The notes beneath the pieces were generated by a model. It had not been told where the DNA came from. It ran no database searches and saw only the letters and a program-made list of their open reading frames with translations. A stretch of DNA of 64,000 nucleotides from Planococcus kocurii (GTDB lineage: Bacteria; Bacillota; Bacilli; Bacillales_A; Planococcaceae): the NCBI RefSeq assembly GCF_001465835.2, contig NZ_CP013661.2, positions 1,604,501 to 1,668,500 of the forward strand. The letters are read 5' to 3'. Shown here one piece after another: positions 45,834 to 58,270 of the stretch (its first letter is position 1; each line of letters starts with the position of its first letter). The translations under genes and the position numbers were made by a program.

Positions 45834-46589
45834 TTAATCCAATGGATTGCGCTTTCTATAAACTTCGTACATCAACAAGCTTGCTGCTACTGACGCATTA
45901 AGCGACGTGACATGACCTACCATAGGCAATTGATAAAGAAAATCACATTTTTCACGCAAAATCCGACTCATGCCTTTGCCTTCGCTACCAATAATAACGG
46001 CTAGTGGCAAAGATGCATCCATTTTTCGGTAATCAACCGACTCTTTTGCATCAGTACCGGCAATCCATACCCCGCGCTTTTTTAGTTCATCTACAGTTTG
46101 TGACAAGTTATTAATGCGCACGACTGGCACATGCTCAATCGCGCCCGTTGAAGCTTTTGCCACAACCCCAGTCAAACCAACTGCACGACGCTTTGGAATA
46201 ATCAAACCATGAACGCCAATTGCATCCGCTGTTCTCATGATAGACCCTAAATTATGCGGATCTTCTAGCTCATCTAAGATCAAGAAAAATGGATCTTCAC
46301 TCTTTGCCGAAGCTGCGTCAAACAAATCATCCAGACTTGCGTAATTATAAGCAGCTACTGCTGCTGCGATTCCTTGATGATTAGTATCCGTCAAACCGTC
46401 AATTTTTTTCTTTGGAACTGACTGGACAATGACGCCTCTGTCTTTTGCCAACTGCAATAATTCAGTAATGCCTTTTTTCTGGACACCTTCAGCAATCCAG
46501 ATTTTATTAATATCCCGGTCTGCTCGTAACGCTTCGAGTACGGGGTTCTTACCGCCAATTATTTCCGGTGCCAACTCTTCTTCAGTCAT
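45834..46589 (-). CDS. rlmB: 23S rRNA (guanosine-2'-O-)-methyltransferase RlmB (TrmH/SPOUT family)
   Basis: SPOUT-fold 2'-O-methyltransferase. The 251 residues have an N-terminal L30e-like substrate-binding domain and a knot domain. Motifs are [30 protein letters not shown] and [16 protein letters not shown]. In E. coli RlmB methylates G2251; the equivalent target here is expected but not proven. The start overlaps the mrnC stop by 4 bp. Confidence 0.88.
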   Translation of the reverse strand: MTEEELAPEIIGGKNPVLEALRADRDINKIWIAEGVQKKGITELLQLAKDRGVIVQSVPKKKIDGLTDTNHQGIAAAVAAYNYASLDDLFDAASAKSEDPFFLILDELEDPHNLGSIMRTADAIGVHGLIIPKRRAVGLTGVVAKASTGAIEHVPVVRINNLSQTVDELKKRGVWIAGTDAKESVDYRKMDASLPLAVIIGSEGKGMSRILREKCDFLYQLPMVGHVTSLNASVAASLLMYEVYRKRNPLD

Positions 46590-47005
46590 TTCAATCCGCC
46601 TCCCAGCTCTTCAATGATCTCAATCGCATAGGAAATGATTTCGTCCACACGCGCTTGTTCTTCTTTTAAATACAACCAGCCCAGTACCGCTTCAAAAGCG
46701 GTACTGAAATTATAAGTTTGTACATCGGTATTTTTTGGTACGGACCCAGACTTGGCGTTGCGTCCTCTTCTCATGATCGCCAATTCGGCTTCTGTTAAAA
46801 ACCCTTCTTCTGTCAGCCGCTTTAACACCACTGCTTGCGCTTTAGCAGAAACGAAAGTAGTTGATTGGCGATGCAAAATATTCGGTTTTGAACGGCCAGA
46901 GCGCAATAAATGCTCACGTACTGCTTGCTCATAAACCGCATCTCCCATATAGGCAAGAGCAAGTGCATTGAGTTGATCTACATCGTTTTTTCGTAAAATA
47001 GTCAA
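46586..47005 (-). CDS. mrnC: Mini-ribonuclease III (Mini-III)
   Basis: Dimeric RNase III-like enzyme without a dsRNA-binding domain that matures the ends of 23S rRNA in Bacillus. 139 residues, TTG start at 47003-47005. The signature [19 protein letters not shown] contains the catalytic aspartate, and [12 protein letters not shown] has the partner glutamate. It follows the cysS stop by 1 bp. A candidate substrate, the 23S end-pairing stem, lies in this window. Confidence 0.93.
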   Translation of the reverse strand: MTILRKNDVDQLNALALAYMGDAVYEQAVREHLLRSGRSKPNILHRQSTTFVSAKAQAVVLKRLTEEGFLTEAELAIMRRGRNAKSGSVPKNTDVQTYNFSTAFEAVLGWLYLKEEQARVDEIISYAIEIIEELGGGLK

Positions 47006-47006
47006 T

Positions 47007-48410
47007 TTATTGCCCTCGTTTCCAGCGTGTCCCTTGCGCTGTATCTTCTAAAATGATATTTTTTTCTTTGAATAAATCACGGATTTCATCTGCCCGTGCA
47101 AAGTCACGATTTTTACGCGCTTCAATGCGTTCGATCATCAAAGCTTCTACTTCTTCGTCTAGCAGTTCTTTTTTCTGACTGAACGGTAAGCCTAAAACAC
47201 CAGCCAACTCATCAAACACTGCGAGGAATGTTTCCAAAACCGTTGTTGCTGTTTGTTTTTCCAATAAATACGTATTGGATAAGCGAGATAAGTCGAAAAG
47301 ACTAGAAATCGCATTTGCTGTATTAAAGTCATCATCCATTGTTTCAATAAACGCCGCTTTAATCGTGTCGATTTTGTTAATCCAACTATCTGAATGGTCG
47401 CCGAGGTCAGCAGACACACTCAATCGGTGATTTAAGTTAGCATAAGCTGTACGCAGTCGCTCTAGTCCAGCAACTGCATCTTCTACTAATTGCTGCGAGT
47501 AGTTGATTGGGTGACGGTAATGAACCGACAACATAAAGAAACGTAGCACTTGTGGGTCCATCTCTTTTAATATATCGGTTACCAACACAAAATTATTCAG
47601 CGACTTCGACATTTTTTCATTATCAATATTGATATACCCGTTGTGCATCCAATAACGCGCAAATGGCTTGCCAGTGAACGCTTCAGATTGAGCAATTTCA
47701 TTTTCGTGATGCGGGAACGTTAAATCTTGTCCACCTGCGTGAATATCAATCGTATCACCCAAATGTTCGCGCGCCATTACCGAGCACTCGATGTGCCAAC
47801 CTGGACGCCCTTTCCCCCATGGGCTATCCCATGAAATTTCTTTTGGTTTGGCCGCTTTCCATAGCACGAAATCTAGCTCATCTTCTTTTTTATCCCCTGT
47901 TTCAATACGAGCACCAATCTTCAACTCATCAACTGATTGATGAGACAACTTGCCATAACCTTCAAATTTGCGCGTTCTATAGTAAACGTCGCCTTGAGAC
48001 TCATAAGCATAGCCTTTTTCAATCAATGCCTCGATAAACTCAATAATTTGCACCATGTGATCGGTTACTCGCGGATGAACATCTGCTTCTGCACACCCCA
48101 GTGCCTGTGTATCTTCAAAATAAGCAGCGATGAAACGCTCTGCAATTTCAGGAACTTCCTGACCCAGTTCATTTGCTGCTTTGATTAATTTGTCGTCTAT
48201 ATCTGTAAAATTGGATACATACTTCACGTCATAACCGCGGTATTCTAAATGACGACGAACGGTGTCATAAACGATGACCGGACGCGCGTTACCAATGTGA
48301 ATATAATTATAAACAGTCGGTCCGCAGACATACATTTTCACTTTACCCTCTTCTAATGGAATAAAGGTTTCTTTTTGTCTGGATAATGAATTAAAAATTT
48401 GGATTGTCAT
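47007..48410 (-). CDS. cysS: Cysteinyl-tRNA synthetase
   Basis: Class I synthetase, charges tRNA-Cys. The 467-residue protein has HIGH motif HIGN and KMSKS in [10 protein letters not shown]. The zinc-coordinating residues are CGPTV (C29), the cysteine in WHIECSV, and the histidines of FPHHENE. Its start overlaps the cysE stop by 4 bp. Expression is expected under the upstream cysteine T-box. Confidence 0.97.
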   Translation of the reverse strand: MTIQIFNSLSRQKETFIPLEEGKVKMYVCGPTVYNYIHIGNARPVIVYDTVRRHLEYRGYDVKYVSNFTDIDDKLIKAANELGQEVPEIAERFIAAYFEDTQALGCAEADVHPRVTDHMVQIIEFIEALIEKGYAYESQGDVYYRTRKFEGYGKLSHQSVDELKIGARIETGDKKEDELDFVLWKAAKPKEISWDSPWGKGRPGWHIECSVMAREHLGDTIDIHAGGQDLTFPHHENEIAQSEAFTGKPFARYWMHNGYINIDNEKMSKSLNNFVLVTDILKEMDPQVLRFFMLSVHYRHPINYSQQLVEDAVAGLERLRTAYANLNHRLSVSADLGDHSDSWINKIDTIKAAFIETMDDDFNTANAISSLFDLSRLSNTYLLEKQTATTVLETFLAVFDELAGVLGLPFSQKKELLDEEVEALMIERIEARKNRDFARADEIRDLFKEKNIILEDTAQGTRWKRGQ

Positions 48411-49069
48411 AAACGACGCCCTTCTTCCTGTGTTACTTGTTTTAGTTGTTCGATTTCCTGTTGCAATTTAGCAATTTTTGCTTCCATCCCATCACATTTA
48501 TCCATAACAGGGTCTGGCATATGTTGATGGTTTAAATCTTGTTTTACTTTCATACCATTTTGAATGACCACTTTGCCTGGAATTCCGACTACCGTAGAAT
48601 TCATCGGGACATTTTTTAAAACGACCGATCCGGCTCCAACTTTGGAATTAGCACCAATAATAATAGAACCTAACACTTTGGCGCCTGTCGCAACTAAAAC
48701 ATTATCTTCTAATGTCGGATGACGTTTACCACGTTCTTTACCTGTACCACCTAATGTGACACCTTGATACAAAGTAACATTATCACCGATTTCACAAGTT
48801 TCTCCAATAACAACACCCATACCATGGTCAATAAAAAACCTGCGGCCAATAACGGCACCTGGATGAATTTCGATGCCTGTAAAAAAGCGGCTAATTTGCG
48901 AGATCACACGGGCAATAAAAAACAATTTATTCTTAAAAAAGAAATGTGCTAATCGATGTGCCCAAATAGCATGGAGACCGGAATAAGTTAACATAACTTC
49001 CCAATAATTACGCGCCGCCGGGTCTTGTTCAAAAATGACATCCACATCATCTTTCAATAACTTAAACAT
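48407..49069 (-). CDS. cysE: Serine O-acetyltransferase
   Basis: Makes O-acetylserine for cysteine synthesis. 220 residues: a helical N-terminal domain ([21 protein letters not shown]) and a left-handed beta-helix of hexapeptide repeats with the catalytic HPGAVIG and [11 protein letters not shown] stretches. First structural gene after the T-box; AAGGAAGCGAG precedes the ATG. Coupled by a 4-bp overlap to cysS. Confidence 0.96.
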   Translation of the reverse strand: MFKLLKDDVDVIFEQDPAARNYWEVMLTYSGLHAIWAHRLAHFFFKNKLFFIARVISQISRFFTGIEIHPGAVIGRRFFIDHGMGVVIGETCEIGDNVTLYQGVTLGGTGKERGKRHPTLEDNVLVATGAKVLGSIIIGANSKVGAGSVVLKNVPMNSTVVGIPGKVVIQNGMKVKQDLNHQHMPDPVMDKCDGMEAKIAKLQQEIEQLKQVTQEEGRRL

Positions 49070-49100
49070 TTGTCTCGCTTCCTTTCTGATCCAAAATAAA

Positions 49101-49345
49101 AAGCGCCCCTGTCATATACATGACAGAGACGCTTAGTTGCGCGGTTCCACTCTGATTAAAAGAACAGCTCGTCCTTTTCTCTCGAAAGCCTATAACGCAG
49201 GCAAAACGTCTGGTCTACTTGATTCGACTCAGCACTCGGAGAGGCATTTCGATGCGGCAGCGGCCCGGATCCCTTTCAGCCGATGAGGATCTTCTCTTGA
49301 GAGCTTGCTGCATGTACTTCTTCTCGTCAACGTTTTATAGATGGT
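49101..49345 (-). promoter_or_regulatory. T-box riboswitch leader of cysE-cysS (cysteine)
   Basis: T-box core AGAGTGGAACCGCG (49140-49153) precedes a terminator (AGCG-CTCTGTCAT paired with ATGACAGGGGCGCT, then TTTTT; 49101-49134). Stem I has a specifier loop reading GAAATGCC, with TGC, a cysteine codon. Uncharged tRNA-Cys would favour antitermination, raising cysteine synthesis and charging. Confidence 0.92.
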
Positions 49346-49351
49346 AAATCT

Positions 49352-49379
49352 ATTTTACACCGTCAGCCTAATAAGTCAA
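49352..49379 (-). promoter_or_regulatory. Promoter of the cysE T-box leader
   Basis: -35 TTGACT (49374-49379) and -10 TAAAAT (49352-49357), 16 bp apart, immediately after the gltX stop codon. Confidence 0.7.
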
Positions 49380-49381
49380 TG

Positions 49382-50845
49382 TTAGGCACCTGCATATTGT
49401 GAAACACGGGCGATGGCTTTGTCTTTACCTAATAAAGAAATAGAGTCTGGCAATTCAGGTCCGTGCATTTGTCCGGTGATCACTACACGAATCGGCATGA
49501 ATAGGTTTTTGCCCTTATGCCCTGTTGCTTTTTGAACGGCTTTGATTGCTGCTTTGATTTCAGCTGGCTCAAAATTTTCAAGTGCAGCTAGCTGTTCTTT
49601 AAAAGCCGTCATCACTTCTGGCACTTGCTCAGCAGCCAAAATTTCTTTCTCCGCTTCGCCATACGTCAATTCGTCAGTGAAAAACTGTTCAGACAGCTCA
49701 GTGATTTCTGCACCATAGCTCATTTGATCGTGGTACAAAGCAACTAGCTTATTAGCCCATTCTGTTTGCTCATCCGTCATTTCTTCTGGCAGTTTGCCTG
49801 CTTTTTGCAAATGCGGTAGAGACAATTTCACGACTTCTTCAAGCGGCAATTGCTTGATGTATTGGTTGTTCATCCACATTAATTTCTGTTTATCAAACAT
49901 TGATGGTGATTTAGATAAGCGCTCCACATCAAAGATCCGAATAAATTCTTCTTTCGAGAAAATCTCTTCTTCACCTTCTGGAGACCAACCAAGTAGCCCA
50001 AAGAAATTAAATAAGGCTTCTGGAATGTACCCTAAATCTTTGTACTGCGAAATAAACTGCAAGATCGACTCGTCACGCTTCGATAATTTCTTGCGGTCTT
50101 CGTTGATGATTAACGTCATATGACCATAACTCGGGTAGTCCCAGCCAAATGCATCGTAAATCATCATTTGTCTTGGTGTGTTCGACAAATGCTCTTCGCC
50201 TCGGAAGACATGTGAGATTTTCATCAAATAATCATCGATAACAACCGCAAAGTTATACGTAGGAATACCGTTCGTTTTAACCATGACCCAGTCGCCAACA
50301 TCTTTTGACTCAAATGAAATTTGCCCACGCACTAAGTCATTAAACTCATACGTAGTATTAGCCGGAACTTTTGCACGAAGAGTGAATGTTTTTCCTGCTG
50401 TTTCTTTTTCAGCAACTTCTTCGGCTGTTAAATTGCGACAAGTGCCACTGTATTGTGGTGCTGCAATACCAGATGCTTTTTGTGCATCGCGTTCTGTTTC
50501 CAACTCTTCAGGCGTACAGAAACATTTATAAGCCAATCCTTTTTCAAGCATTTTCTCAGAATGCTCTTGATACGTATCCAACCGTTCCATTTGACGGTAA
50601 GGACCATATTCTCCGCCAATATCAATTGATTCATCGTGTTCAATACCTAACCATTTTAAATTATCCAACTGCGACATGATCCCGGTTTCAATGTTACGAG
50701 CCGTATCTGTATCTTCAATACGGATAATGAATTTACCATTATTGTGGCGTGCAAATAAATAGTTAAATAGAGCTGTACGGGCGCCTCCAATATGCAGGTG
50801 ACCTGTAGGACTCGGTGCATAACGTACGCGTACTTCTTGTGTCAT
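49382..50845 (-). CDS. gltX: Glutamyl-tRNA synthetase
   Basis: Class I synthetase. In Firmicutes without GlnRS it charges both tRNA-Glu and tRNA-Gln, the latter then amidated by GatCAB. The 487-residue protein has HIGH motif [11 protein letters not shown] near the start and KLSKRDES as KMSKS equivalent. The zinc-region cysteines CFCTPEELE and CRNL are visible. 40 bp after ispF. Confidence 0.97.
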   Translation of the reverse strand: MTQEVRVRYAPSPTGHLHIGGARTALFNYLFARHNNGKFIIRIEDTDTARNIETGIMSQLDNLKWLGIEHDESIDIGGEYGPYRQMERLDTYQEHSEKMLEKGLAYKCFCTPEELETERDAQKASGIAAPQYSGTCRNLTAEEVAEKETAGKTFTLRAKVPANTTYEFNDLVRGQISFESKDVGDWVMVKTNGIPTYNFAVVIDDYLMKISHVFRGEEHLSNTPRQMMIYDAFGWDYPSYGHMTLIINEDRKKLSKRDESILQFISQYKDLGYIPEALFNFFGLLGWSPEGEEEIFSKEEFIRIFDVERLSKSPSMFDKQKLMWMNNQYIKQLPLEEVVKLSLPHLQKAGKLPEEMTDEQTEWANKLVALYHDQMSYGAEITELSEQFFTDELTYGEAEKEILAAEQVPEVMTAFKEQLAALENFEPAEIKAAIKAVQKATGHKGKNLFMPIRVVITGQMHGPELPDSISLLGKDKAIARVSQYAGA

Positions 50846-50885
50846 TTAATTTCCTCCTAAAATGTCTTATCCTTCTGCTATTCTA

Positions 50886-51386
50886 TCACTCCGGGACATC
50901 AAGTGAAACCGGACGTTTTGTTAACAAAATCACTGCTAATGAAGCAATTCCTTCTTCACGTCCAGTAAATCCAAGATGCTCTGAAGTCGTGGCTTTGACG
51001 TTTACCTGCGAAACATCAGCTTCTAATAAGGTCGCAATCGATTCACGCATTTGCTCAATGTAAGGGGCCAATTTCGGCTTTTGCGCAATAACTGTGCAAT
51101 CGATATTGCCGAGCTCATAGCCTTGTTCTTTCACATATTCCCAAATATGCGTTAACAGTTTGCGGGAATCAGCATCTTTAAATTCTGGATCTGTGTCTGG
51201 GAAATGCTTGCCAATGTCGCCTCCACCTATCGCGCCAAGTGCTGCATCTGTGATGGTATGCAATAAAACATCCGCATCTGAATGACCAAGCAATCCTTTG
51301 TGATGTTCAATTTCAATACCCCCCAAAATAAATGGGCGTCCTTCAACTAATTGATGCACATCATAACCTTGTCCAATTCGAATCAT
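50886..51386 (-). CDS. ispF: 2-C-methyl-D-erythritol 2,4-cyclodiphosphate synthase
   Basis: Trimeric enzyme of the MEP isoprenoid pathway. 166 residues with metal ligands in GYDVHQL (D8, H10) and H42, just after the [10 protein letters not shown] turn. The start overlaps the ispD stop by 4 bp, so the two successive MEP enzymes are translationally coupled. Length is slightly above the common 158. Confidence 0.96.
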   Translation of the reverse strand: MIRIGQGYDVHQLVEGRPFILGGIEIEHHKGLLGHSDADVLLHTITDAALGAIGGGDIGKHFPDTDPEFKDADSRKLLTHIWEYVKEQGYELGNIDCTVIAQKPKLAPYIEQMRESIATLLEADVSQVNVKATTSEHLGFTGREEGIASLAVILLTKRPVSLDVPE

Positions 51387-52078
51387 TTTTGTTCCTCCTG
51401 TAAGCGACTTTCCAGAATAGCTTTTCCATAAATCAAATCATCTGGCGTCGTCATTTTAATATTTTCGTATGTACTTTCAACAATCGCTACGGGTTGGTTT
51501 AAACGCTCAACAAGCATCGCCTCATCAGTTCCCATAAATCCATCTTTGTGGGCTATGCGTGCTGCTTCTAAGATCAACGAGTAGCGGAATGCCTGCGGTG
51601 TTTGAATCATCCATAATTGATTGCGGTCAACTGTTTCTGTGATTACACCGTTTTCGGCTTTCTTGATCGTATCTTTTACCGGTACAGCAGCAATAGCCGC
51701 TCCTGATTGTTGGGCCGTTTCTGCTAATTGCGCAATTACTTTTTGATCGATAAAAGGTCGTGCTGCATCGTGAACCAAAACAACGCCACAAGGTGGAATC
51801 ACTTCAAGACAGGCTCTAACGCTATCTTGCCGTTCTACTCCCCCTGTAGCGTAACCTTGTACTTTTGTCAGATTGTAGCGTTTTACATAGTCCTCTATCA
51901 ATTCCTGCTCCTGCTCTTTGACCGCCAGCCAAATAGCATCACAATTGGGATCTTGCTGAAAAACGTCTAACGTATAAAGAAAAATGGGCTTGCCAAAAAG
52001 TTCGAGTAGTAATTTATTTTTATCAGCTTTCATTCGTTTCCCACTGCCAGCAGCAGGTAAGACCACTGTATAATTCAT
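51383..52078 (-). CDS. ispD: 2-C-methyl-D-erythritol 4-phosphate cytidylyltransferase
   Basis: Transfers CMP to MEP in isoprenoid synthesis. 231-residue nucleotidyltransferase with the CTP-binding [15 protein letters not shown] near the N-terminus, HDAARPF in the middle and VPVKDTIKK. Follows yacL by 30 bp, precedes ispF. Complete. Confidence 0.96.
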   Translation of the reverse strand: MNYTVVLPAAGSGKRMKADKNKLLLELFGKPIFLYTLDVFQQDPNCDAIWLAVKEQEQELIEDYVKRYNLTKVQGYATGGVERQDSVRACLEVIPPCGVVLVHDAARPFIDQKVIAQLAETAQQSGAAIAAVPVKDTIKKAENGVITETVDRNQLWMIQTPQAFRYSLILEAARIAHKDGFMGTDEAMLVERLNQPVAIVESTYENIKMTTPDDLIYGKAILESRLQEEQK

Positions 52079-52108
52079 CGAAAAACATCCTTATCCTTAT
52101 GTTGCACG

Positions 52109-53188
52109 TTATTTGCCTTCACGCGGTTTGGCGAAAATCATTCGTCCTGCAGAAGTCTGCAATACACTCGTTACTGTCACATTGATCGCCTGACCAATAA
52201 ATCCTTTGCCGCCTTCAATGACAATCATTGTCCCATCGTCTAAATAAGCGACACCTTGATTTTGCTCTTTGCCGTCTTTAATAACCACGACGTGCATATC
52301 TTCTCCTGGAATCACGACAGGTTTTACAGCATTAGCTAAATCATTAATATTCAAAACAGGAACATTATGAAGTTCACACACTTTATTGAGGTTAAAATCG
52401 TTGGTCACGACTTTGCCGCCCATTTTCTTCGCAGCGCGCATCAATTTTAAATCGACTTCGCTCACTTCGTCAAAACTTTCTTCTGTGATCATAATCGCAT
52501 CGACACGTTCGCTTTGAAGCCGTTTTAAAATATCCAACCCACGTCTGCCTCGCGTACGTTTTAAGGTATCGGAAGAATCGGCAATATGTTGCAGCTCAGA
52601 CAACACAAATTGCGGCACAACAAACGTACCTTCCATAAAACCGGTTGCTGAGATATCGGCAATCCGACCATCGATGATGACACTCGTATCAAGCAATTTA
52701 TAAGAAACTTTTTCAACAGGCTCTTCTGGCTCTGGCTTTTTCGCTGGTGCAAATCTAGCCGGCGTCAACATAGACAACATTTCTTCACGTTTTTTAAATC
52801 CTACCTGGAAACCTAAATAGCCAAGTACTACAGAAAGCACTAAAGGTGCCACTGTCGCAACTAGAAGAATATCAACCGTACTCAGTGCAAAGCCAACTAG
52901 GAAAGCTACTACAAGACCAATGACCATTCCTATCGTCCCGAACAACAGATCCGGTGTTGGAGTACGTAGCAATTTCTCTTCCATCCATTTCATAAAATTG
53001 ATTAGCGAATCGACAAATAATAAAGACAGTAAGAAAAAAACAAGAGCCCCCACAATTGCCGCTACGTAAGGGTTGCTGATCCACGGATTGTCGAGAAGGG
53101 GAATAAGTTCAAATGCAGATGGCAATAATAAAATTCCGATTGTCGCACCAATAAGTAAAAACATAATTTGAATAATAGGTCTTAGCAT
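52109..53188 (-). CDS. yacL: PIN/TRAM-domain membrane protein (YacL)
   Basis: 359 residues from MLRPIIQIMFLLIGAT. An N-terminal part has four membrane helices (to about 140). A PIN nuclease-like domain follows (LLDTSVIIDGRI, with acidic residues), then a C-terminal TRAM RNA-binding domain (about 290-355). Biochemical role is not established. A GTG 9 nt upstream lies in the ribosome binding site. In B. subtilis disA would precede it; here radA does. Confidence 0.9.
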   Translation of the reverse strand: MLRPIIQIMFLLIGATIGILLLPSAFELIPLLDNPWISNPYVAAIVGALVFFLLSLLFVDSLINFMKWMEEKLLRTPTPDLLFGTIGMVIGLVVAFLVGFALSTVDILLVATVAPLVLSVVLGYLGFQVGFKKREEMLSMLTPARFAPAKKPEPEEPVEKVSYKLLDTSVIIDGRIADISATGFMEGTFVVPQFVLSELQHIADSSDTLKRTRGRRGLDILKRLQSERVDAIMITEESFDEVSEVDLKLMRAAKKMGGKVVTNDFNLNKVCELHNVPVLNINDLANAVKPVVIPGEDMHVVVIKDGKEQNQGVAYLDDGTMIVIEGGKGFIGQAINVTVTSVLQTSAGRMIFAKPREGK

Positions 53189-53257
53189 AAGCTCCACCTC
53201 CTTTTTTTAATTATACACATTTTAAAACGAGAACGCTCCAATGACACCTGTTTAGAA

Positions 53258-53283
53258 ATAAAAGGAGGCAAAATCGCCTCCTT
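53258..53283 (-). terminator. Possible terminator after radA
   Basis: An 8-bp stem AAGGAGGC/GCCTCCTT (53262-53269 with 53276-53283) overlaps the radA stop codon and is followed by TTTTATTT on the minus strand. The T-run is broken, so strength is uncertain. Confidence 0.55.
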
Positions 53284-54658
53284 ACTGTGGAAAAATTTCT
53301 TTTAATGCATCGTTAACACTTTCTACACCGACTACGCGAATTCCTTCTGGATAATCCCAACCACCTAAATTAGATGCTGGAATAATCGCACGCTTAAAGC
53401 CTAGTTTTGCTGCTTCTTGAACGCGCTGCTCAATACGCGATACGCGTCTAACTTCACCAGTCAATCCGACCTCTCCAATAATACAATCATAAACGTTTGG
53501 CGCTTTGTCTCGGAAACTTGAAACAATACTTGCCAATACAGCCAAATCAATCGCTGGTTCGTCAAGCTTTACGCCACCTGCAACTTTAATGTACGCGTCT
53601 TGCGCTTGCAAAAGCATACCAACGCGCTTTTCTAGAACCGCCATCAATAAGGTCACTCGATTGACGTCAATTCCCGTCGCCATCCGTTTCGGATAATTAA
53701 AACTTGAAGGAGTCACCAATGCTTGAATTTCAACTAAAATCGGCCGTGTTCCTTCCATTGAAGCGACGACTGTTGAGCCTGCCGAACCACTCGACCGCTC
53801 TTGTAAAAATAGTTCTGATGGATTCAACACTTCTTTTAATCCACTTTGAAGCATTTCAAAAATCGCGATTTCATTTGTTGAACCAAAACGGTTTTTCACA
53901 CTGCGTAAAATGCGGTATGTATGGTGGCGTTCGCCTTCAAAATACAACACCGTATCTACCATATGTTCCAAAATCCGAGGTCCTGCAATTTGCCCTTCTT
54001 TGGTTACGTGTCCCACTAGAAAAATGGCAATATTTTTTGTTTTAGCGATTCGCATTAATTCTGCCGTACTTTCTCTTACTTGCGTCACACTCCCCGGTGC
54101 AGAGGTGACTTCTGGGTGGTGAACAGTCTGAATTGAATCGATAATAACAAAATCAGGTGCTACATCTTCAATCGTGTGATGAATCAATTCAAGATTTGTT
54201 TCAGCGTAGATAAATAACTCAGAAGATGATGCATCTAAACGCTCTGCACGCAATTTAGTTTGTCTAATCGATTCTTCTCCGGAAATATATAATACCCGGT
54301 TCCCACTATTTGCAAGCATCGCAGAAACCTGCAACAGCAACGTTGATTTCCCGATACCGGGGTCTCCTCCAATAAGTACCAGTGATCCAGGTACAATCCC
54401 ACCACCCAGCACACGGTTTAATTCGCTGAGCTCTGTTTCTACTCGTGGTTCATCTTGCGTTTCAATGGCATTAATCGGTATCGCTTTTTGAGGAACCGCC
54501 GCACTATGCTGAAAAGCACCACGCGTCCCTTTAGGAGCAGCCACTTCTACTTCTTCAGTCATCGTATTCCACGCTGCACAGCCCGGACATTTCCCCATCC
54601 ATCTAGCCGATTCATAGCCACACGACTGACAAATAAATTTCGTCTTTTTCTTAGCCAT
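53282..54658 (-). CDS. radA: DNA repair protein RadA (Sms)
   Basis: RecA-like helicase/branch-migration protein for recombination. 458 residues. A C4 zinc finger (C10, C13, C24, C27) is followed by Walker [11 protein letters not shown] (97-106), the KNRFGS motif (about 255) and a Lon-like C-terminal domain. 61 bp after clpC, behind a terminator. Confidence 0.97.
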   Translation of the reverse strand: MAKKKTKFICQSCGYESARWMGKCPGCAAWNTMTEEVEVAAPKGTRGAFQHSAAVPQKAIPINAIETQDEPRVETELSELNRVLGGGIVPGSLVLIGGDPGIGKSTLLLQVSAMLANSGNRVLYISGEESIRQTKLRAERLDASSSELFIYAETNLELIHHTIEDVAPDFVIIDSIQTVHHPEVTSAPGSVTQVRESTAELMRIAKTKNIAIFLVGHVTKEGQIAGPRILEHMVDTVLYFEGERHHTYRILRSVKNRFGSTNEIAIFEMLQSGLKEVLNPSELFLQERSSGSAGSTVVASMEGTRPILVEIQALVTPSSFNYPKRMATGIDVNRVTLLMAVLEKRVGMLLQAQDAYIKVAGGVKLDEPAIDLAVLASIVSSFRDKAPNVYDCIIGEVGLTGEVRRVSRIEQRVQEAAKLGFKRAIIPASNLGGWDYPEGIRVVGVESVNDALKEIFPQ

Positions 54659-54675
54659 GTGTACCTCCTTAAATA

Positions 54676-54712
54676 GAAAAACCGCTCGCCGGAAAGTGAC
54701 TCCGGAGAGCGG
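54676..54712 (-). terminator. Terminator of the ctsR-clpC operon
   Basis: A GC-rich 11-12 bp stem CCGCTCTCCGGA against TCCGGCGAGCGG (54701-54712 with 54682-54693; one mismatch) followed by five T on the minus strand. It separates clpC from radA. Confidence 0.85.
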
Positions 54713-54719
54713 AATGTTC

Positions 54720-57182
54720 TTATTGTTTTTCTATTACTACTTCTTTTTCTTTTTCAGACTCACTTGTACGAACGACAAATTCATCACCTTCTACATCAAA
54801 AATCATTTTTTGACCTGACAGAGCCGTGCCTTTTAATAGCTCTTCTGACAAACGATCTTCTACGTGTTTTTGAAGTGAACGACGCAGTGGACGAGCTCCA
54901 TACTCTGGGTCATATCCTTCTTTCGCCACTTTTTCAAGCGCTGCTTCTGTTAACTCCAAATCGATATCCTGCTCTTTCAAGCGATCGACCAATTGTTTTG
55001 TCATCAACGTCACAATCTCTCTCAAGTTTTCTTTTTCAAGAGAATGGAAGACGATCATGTCATCTACACGGTTTAAGAACTCTGGGCGGAATGCTTTTTT
55101 CAATTCAGCAAGCATTTTCCCTTTCATGTCCTTATAATCCGTTTTTGCATCATCCAAATTAAAGCCAACGTATTTATTGTATTTTAGCTCTTCTGCCCCG
55201 ACGTTTGAAGTCATAATAATGACCGTATTACGGAAATCGACTCTGCGACCTTTTGAATCCGTCAATCGACCATCTTCAAGAACTTGCAATAGAATGTTGA
55301 AGACATCTGGATGAGCTTTTTCAATTTCATCAAGCAGGACGACTGAATAAGGCTTTCTGCGAACTTTCTCCGTCAACTGTCCGCCTTCTTCATAACCCAC
55401 ATAACCTGGAGGCGAACCGACTAGACGAGAAGTCGAATGTCTTTCCATGTATTCAGACATGTCGATACGAATCATCGCTTCTTCATCGCCAAACATAGAC
55501 TCAGCTAGGGCACGTGCTAATTCCGTTTTACCAACACCGGTTGGTCCAAGGAAAATGAACGATCCAATTGGACGTTTTGGATCTTTCAATCCTGCACGGG
55601 CACGTCGGATAGCTTTTGAAATAGACGTCACGGCTTCATTTTGTCCAATCACACGATTATGAAGAATAGACTCCAAGTTCAATAATTTATCCGATTCTGT
55701 TTGTGCTAGTTTCGATACCGGAATACCGGTCCACATAGACACGACTTTCGCAATATCTTCTACTGTCACTTCAGACTCTTCTTTGCCTTGTTTTTCTTTC
55801 CATTCTTTTTTCGTTTTATCTAATTGGTTTTGCAATTTCTGTTCAGCATCACGTAGCGAAGCCGCTTTTTCAAACTCTTGGCTTTGAACTGCTTCATTTT
55901 TCTCAGAACGTGCTGCTTCTAATCGAGATTCCAACTCTTTTAAATCTGGTGGAGTCGTATACGAACGAAGTCTTACTTTCGATCCAGCCTCATCAATCAA
56001 GTCAATCGCTTTATCCGGCAAGAAACGATCCGAAATGTAGCGATCCGACATTTTAGCTGCTGCTTCAATTGCTTCATCGGTAATTTTCACACGGTGATGC
56101 GCTTCATAACGATCACGCAAGCCACGGATAATTTGAATTGATTCTTCTACTGAAGGCTCATCTACTTGAATTGGCTGGAAACGACGCTCAAGAGCTGCAT
56201 CTTTTTCAATGTATTTGCGGTACTCATCTAACGTTGTCGCACCAATACACTGAAGTTCCCCGCGTGATAGTGACGGTTTTAAAATATTAGATGCATCAAT
56301 TGCACCTTCTGCACCGCCAGCACCGATTAATGTATGAAGCTCATCGATAAACAGAATCACATTCCCTGCCTGACGAATTTCATCCATCACTTTTTTCAAT
56401 CGATCTTCAAATTCACCACGGTATTTTGTTCCAGCAACTACTGTCCCCATATCCAAAACCATAACGCGCTTGTCGCGCAACGTTTCTGGAATTTCGTTGT
56501 TAACGATTTGCTGAGCCAATCCTTCAGCAATCGCTGTTTTACCAACACCAGGCTCACCAATTAACACCGGGTTGTTTTTTGTTCTACGGCTCAACACTTC
56601 AATGACACGTGTAATCTCATCACTTCTGCCGATTACAGGATCTAATCCACCTTCACGAGCGACTTGCGTTAAATCACGAGCTAAGCCGTCTAAAGTTGGT
56701 GTGTTTGCCGAAGCATTCGGACTCGTACCTGTTGATGCCTGCTCATTGCTCCCTAGAAGCTGCAACACTTGCTGGCGCGCCTTATTCAAGCTAACACCTG
56801 CATTTCCTAACACACGAGCCGCAACGCCTTCTCCTTCACGAATAAGCGCTAACAGTAAATGCTCTGTACCTATATAAGAATGGCCCAATTTACGGGACTC
56901 ATCAACTGACAACTCAATCACTTTTTTTGCTCTTGGCGTGTAATGAACGATTGGACCAACGTCTTTTTCGCCAACACCCACTAATTCTTTAACACCTTCT
57001 TCGATCAACTGTGTGTTCACTTCAATCGCTTCTAGAGCTTTTGCGGCAATACCGCCACCTTCACGAATCAAACCGAGAAGAATATGCTCTGTACCGATTG
57101 ATTCATGTTTCATGCGAATGGCCTCTTCTTGAGCTAATTGAAGAACTTTTTGTGCGCGTTGTGTAAATCGATTAAACATCAT
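54720..57182 (-). CDS. clpC: ATP-dependent Clp protease ATP-binding subunit ClpC
   Basis: AAA+ unfoldase for ClpP; with McsB and MecA-type adaptors it degrades misfolded and arginine-phosphorylated proteins. The 820-residue protein has two N-terminal Clp repeats (to about 145), first Walker A GEPGVGKT, an UVR-containing middle domain and second Walker A GPTGVGKT. The start overlaps the mcsB stop (ATGATG context). Normal length. Confidence 0.97.
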   Translation of the reverse strand: MMFNRFTQRAQKVLQLAQEEAIRMKHESIGTEHILLGLIREGGGIAAKALEAIEVNTQLIEEGVKELVGVGEKDVGPIVHYTPRAKKVIELSVDESRKLGHSYIGTEHLLLALIREGEGVAARVLGNAGVSLNKARQQVLQLLGSNEQASTGTSPNASANTPTLDGLARDLTQVAREGGLDPVIGRSDEITRVIEVLSRRTKNNPVLIGEPGVGKTAIAEGLAQQIVNNEIPETLRDKRVMVLDMGTVVAGTKYRGEFEDRLKKVMDEIRQAGNVILFIDELHTLIGAGGAEGAIDASNILKPSLSRGELQCIGATTLDEYRKYIEKDAALERRFQPIQVDEPSVEESIQIIRGLRDRYEAHHRVKITDEAIEAAAKMSDRYISDRFLPDKAIDLIDEAGSKVRLRSYTTPPDLKELESRLEAARSEKNEAVQSQEFEKAASLRDAEQKLQNQLDKTKKEWKEKQGKEESEVTVEDIAKVVSMWTGIPVSKLAQTESDKLLNLESILHNRVIGQNEAVTSISKAIRRARAGLKDPKRPIGSFIFLGPTGVGKTELARALAESMFGDEEAMIRIDMSEYMERHSTSRLVGSPPGYVGYEEGGQLTEKVRRKPYSVVLLDEIEKAHPDVFNILLQVLEDGRLTDSKGRRVDFRNTVIIMTSNVGAEELKYNKYVGFNLDDAKTDYKDMKGKMLAELKKAFRPEFLNRVDDMIVFHSLEKENLREIVTLMTKQLVDRLKEQDIDLELTEAALEKVAKEGYDPEYGARPLRRSLQKHVEDRLSEELLKGTALSGQKMIFDVEGDEFVVRTSESEKEKEVVIEKQ

Positions 57183-58270
57183 GCAAGATCCTCTCCTTCA
57201 CTATTCATATCTATTTTATTCAATCGCTCCCGGAACAACTTTGCCCGGGCAAAGTCACGTTCTTTCGGTTGCAGTGGCTTGTCTGCATATTGCTGCAGAA
57301 ATGCTGGCTGCATAAAAATCATTAATTCATTCAAAATCGACATATTCATATTTTGAATCATCTTTAAATCAATACCCAATCGAACATCTGACAGACAAGT
57401 CGCAGCTTCTTCCGTCGTCAGCAGTCTCGAATGGGTAAGAACACCAAGCGAACGATACACCCGGTCCTCTAACATTAAAGGTGAGTTTAACAATATGGCT
57501 TCACGTGCTTTACGTTCTTGCTGGATAATCTGTTCTGTCATATTCTCCAAATCTTGAAGAATTTCATATTCTGATTTACCAAGCGTTAATTGATTGGATA
57601 TTTGATAAACATTTCCTAACGCCTCGCTACCTTCTCCATAAATGCCACGTACTACCATACCAAGCCTTGAGATCGCGGGAATAATCCGTTGAATCTGATG
57701 AGACATAGTCAAAGCCGGTAAATGAAGCATAACCGAAGCTCTCATTCCAGTGCCAACATTGGTCGGACAGCTAGTCAGATACCCATACTTCTCATGAAAG
57801 GCATAAGACAAATTCTTTTCTAGTAACGTATCTAGTTCACTTGCTATTTGATAAGCTTTTTGAAGCTGAAATCCAGATTGCAAGCTTTGAATCCGCAAAT
57901 GATCTTCTTCATTTACCATAATACTCAACTCTTCGTTTTCAGACAATAAAACAGAGCCCGGGTGATAGCTATTCATAAGGTAAGGACTAATTAAATGTTT
58001 TTCTACAAGTACTTCTTTTTGTAATTGGGCAAGTTCGTCAATATTGATATGGCTAAAAGTATAATCTAACTCACTACCTTTATCTAATAATACAGAGGAA
58101 ATTTCTTTATCCACTTTAAGTGCTTCGTCTTCTGTAAAGGCATACGGGAACTTAAAATCATTCAAATTTCTAGCTAATCTAATTCTTGTACTCATTGCAA
58201 TATCTACATTGCTACCATCATTGGCCATCCAGCTGCTTGCCCGAGGTTGGAGAAACCGTTCAACTGCCAT
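57179..58270 (-). CDS. mcsB: Protein arginine kinase McsB
   Basis: Phosphagen-kinase-like enzyme that phosphorylates arginines of CtsR and of damaged proteins, marking them for ClpCP. 363 residues from [14 protein letters not shown]. The nucleotide-binding arginines of STRIRLARN and the catalytic-loop [18 protein letters not shown] are present. Start at 58270 (GGGAGG upstream) overlaps the mcsA stop by 11 bp; a longer frame from 58288 is less likely. Confidence 0.94.
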   Translation of the reverse strand: MAVERFLQPRASSWMANDGSNVDIAMSTRIRLARNLNDFKFPYAFTEDEALKVDKEISSVLLDKGSELDYTFSHINIDELAQLQKEVLVEKHLISPYLMNSYHPGSVLLSENEELSIMVNEEDHLRIQSLQSGFQLQKAYQIASELDTLLEKNLSYAFHEKYGYLTSCPTNVGTGMRASVMLHLPALTMSHQIQRIIPAISRLGMVVRGIYGEGSEALGNVYQISNQLTLGKSEYEILQDLENMTEQIIQQERKAREAILLNSPLMLEDRVYRSLGVLTHSRLLTTEEAATCLSDVRLGIDLKMIQNMNMSILNELMIFMQPAFLQQYADKPLQPKERDFARAKLFRERLNKIDMNSEGEDLA

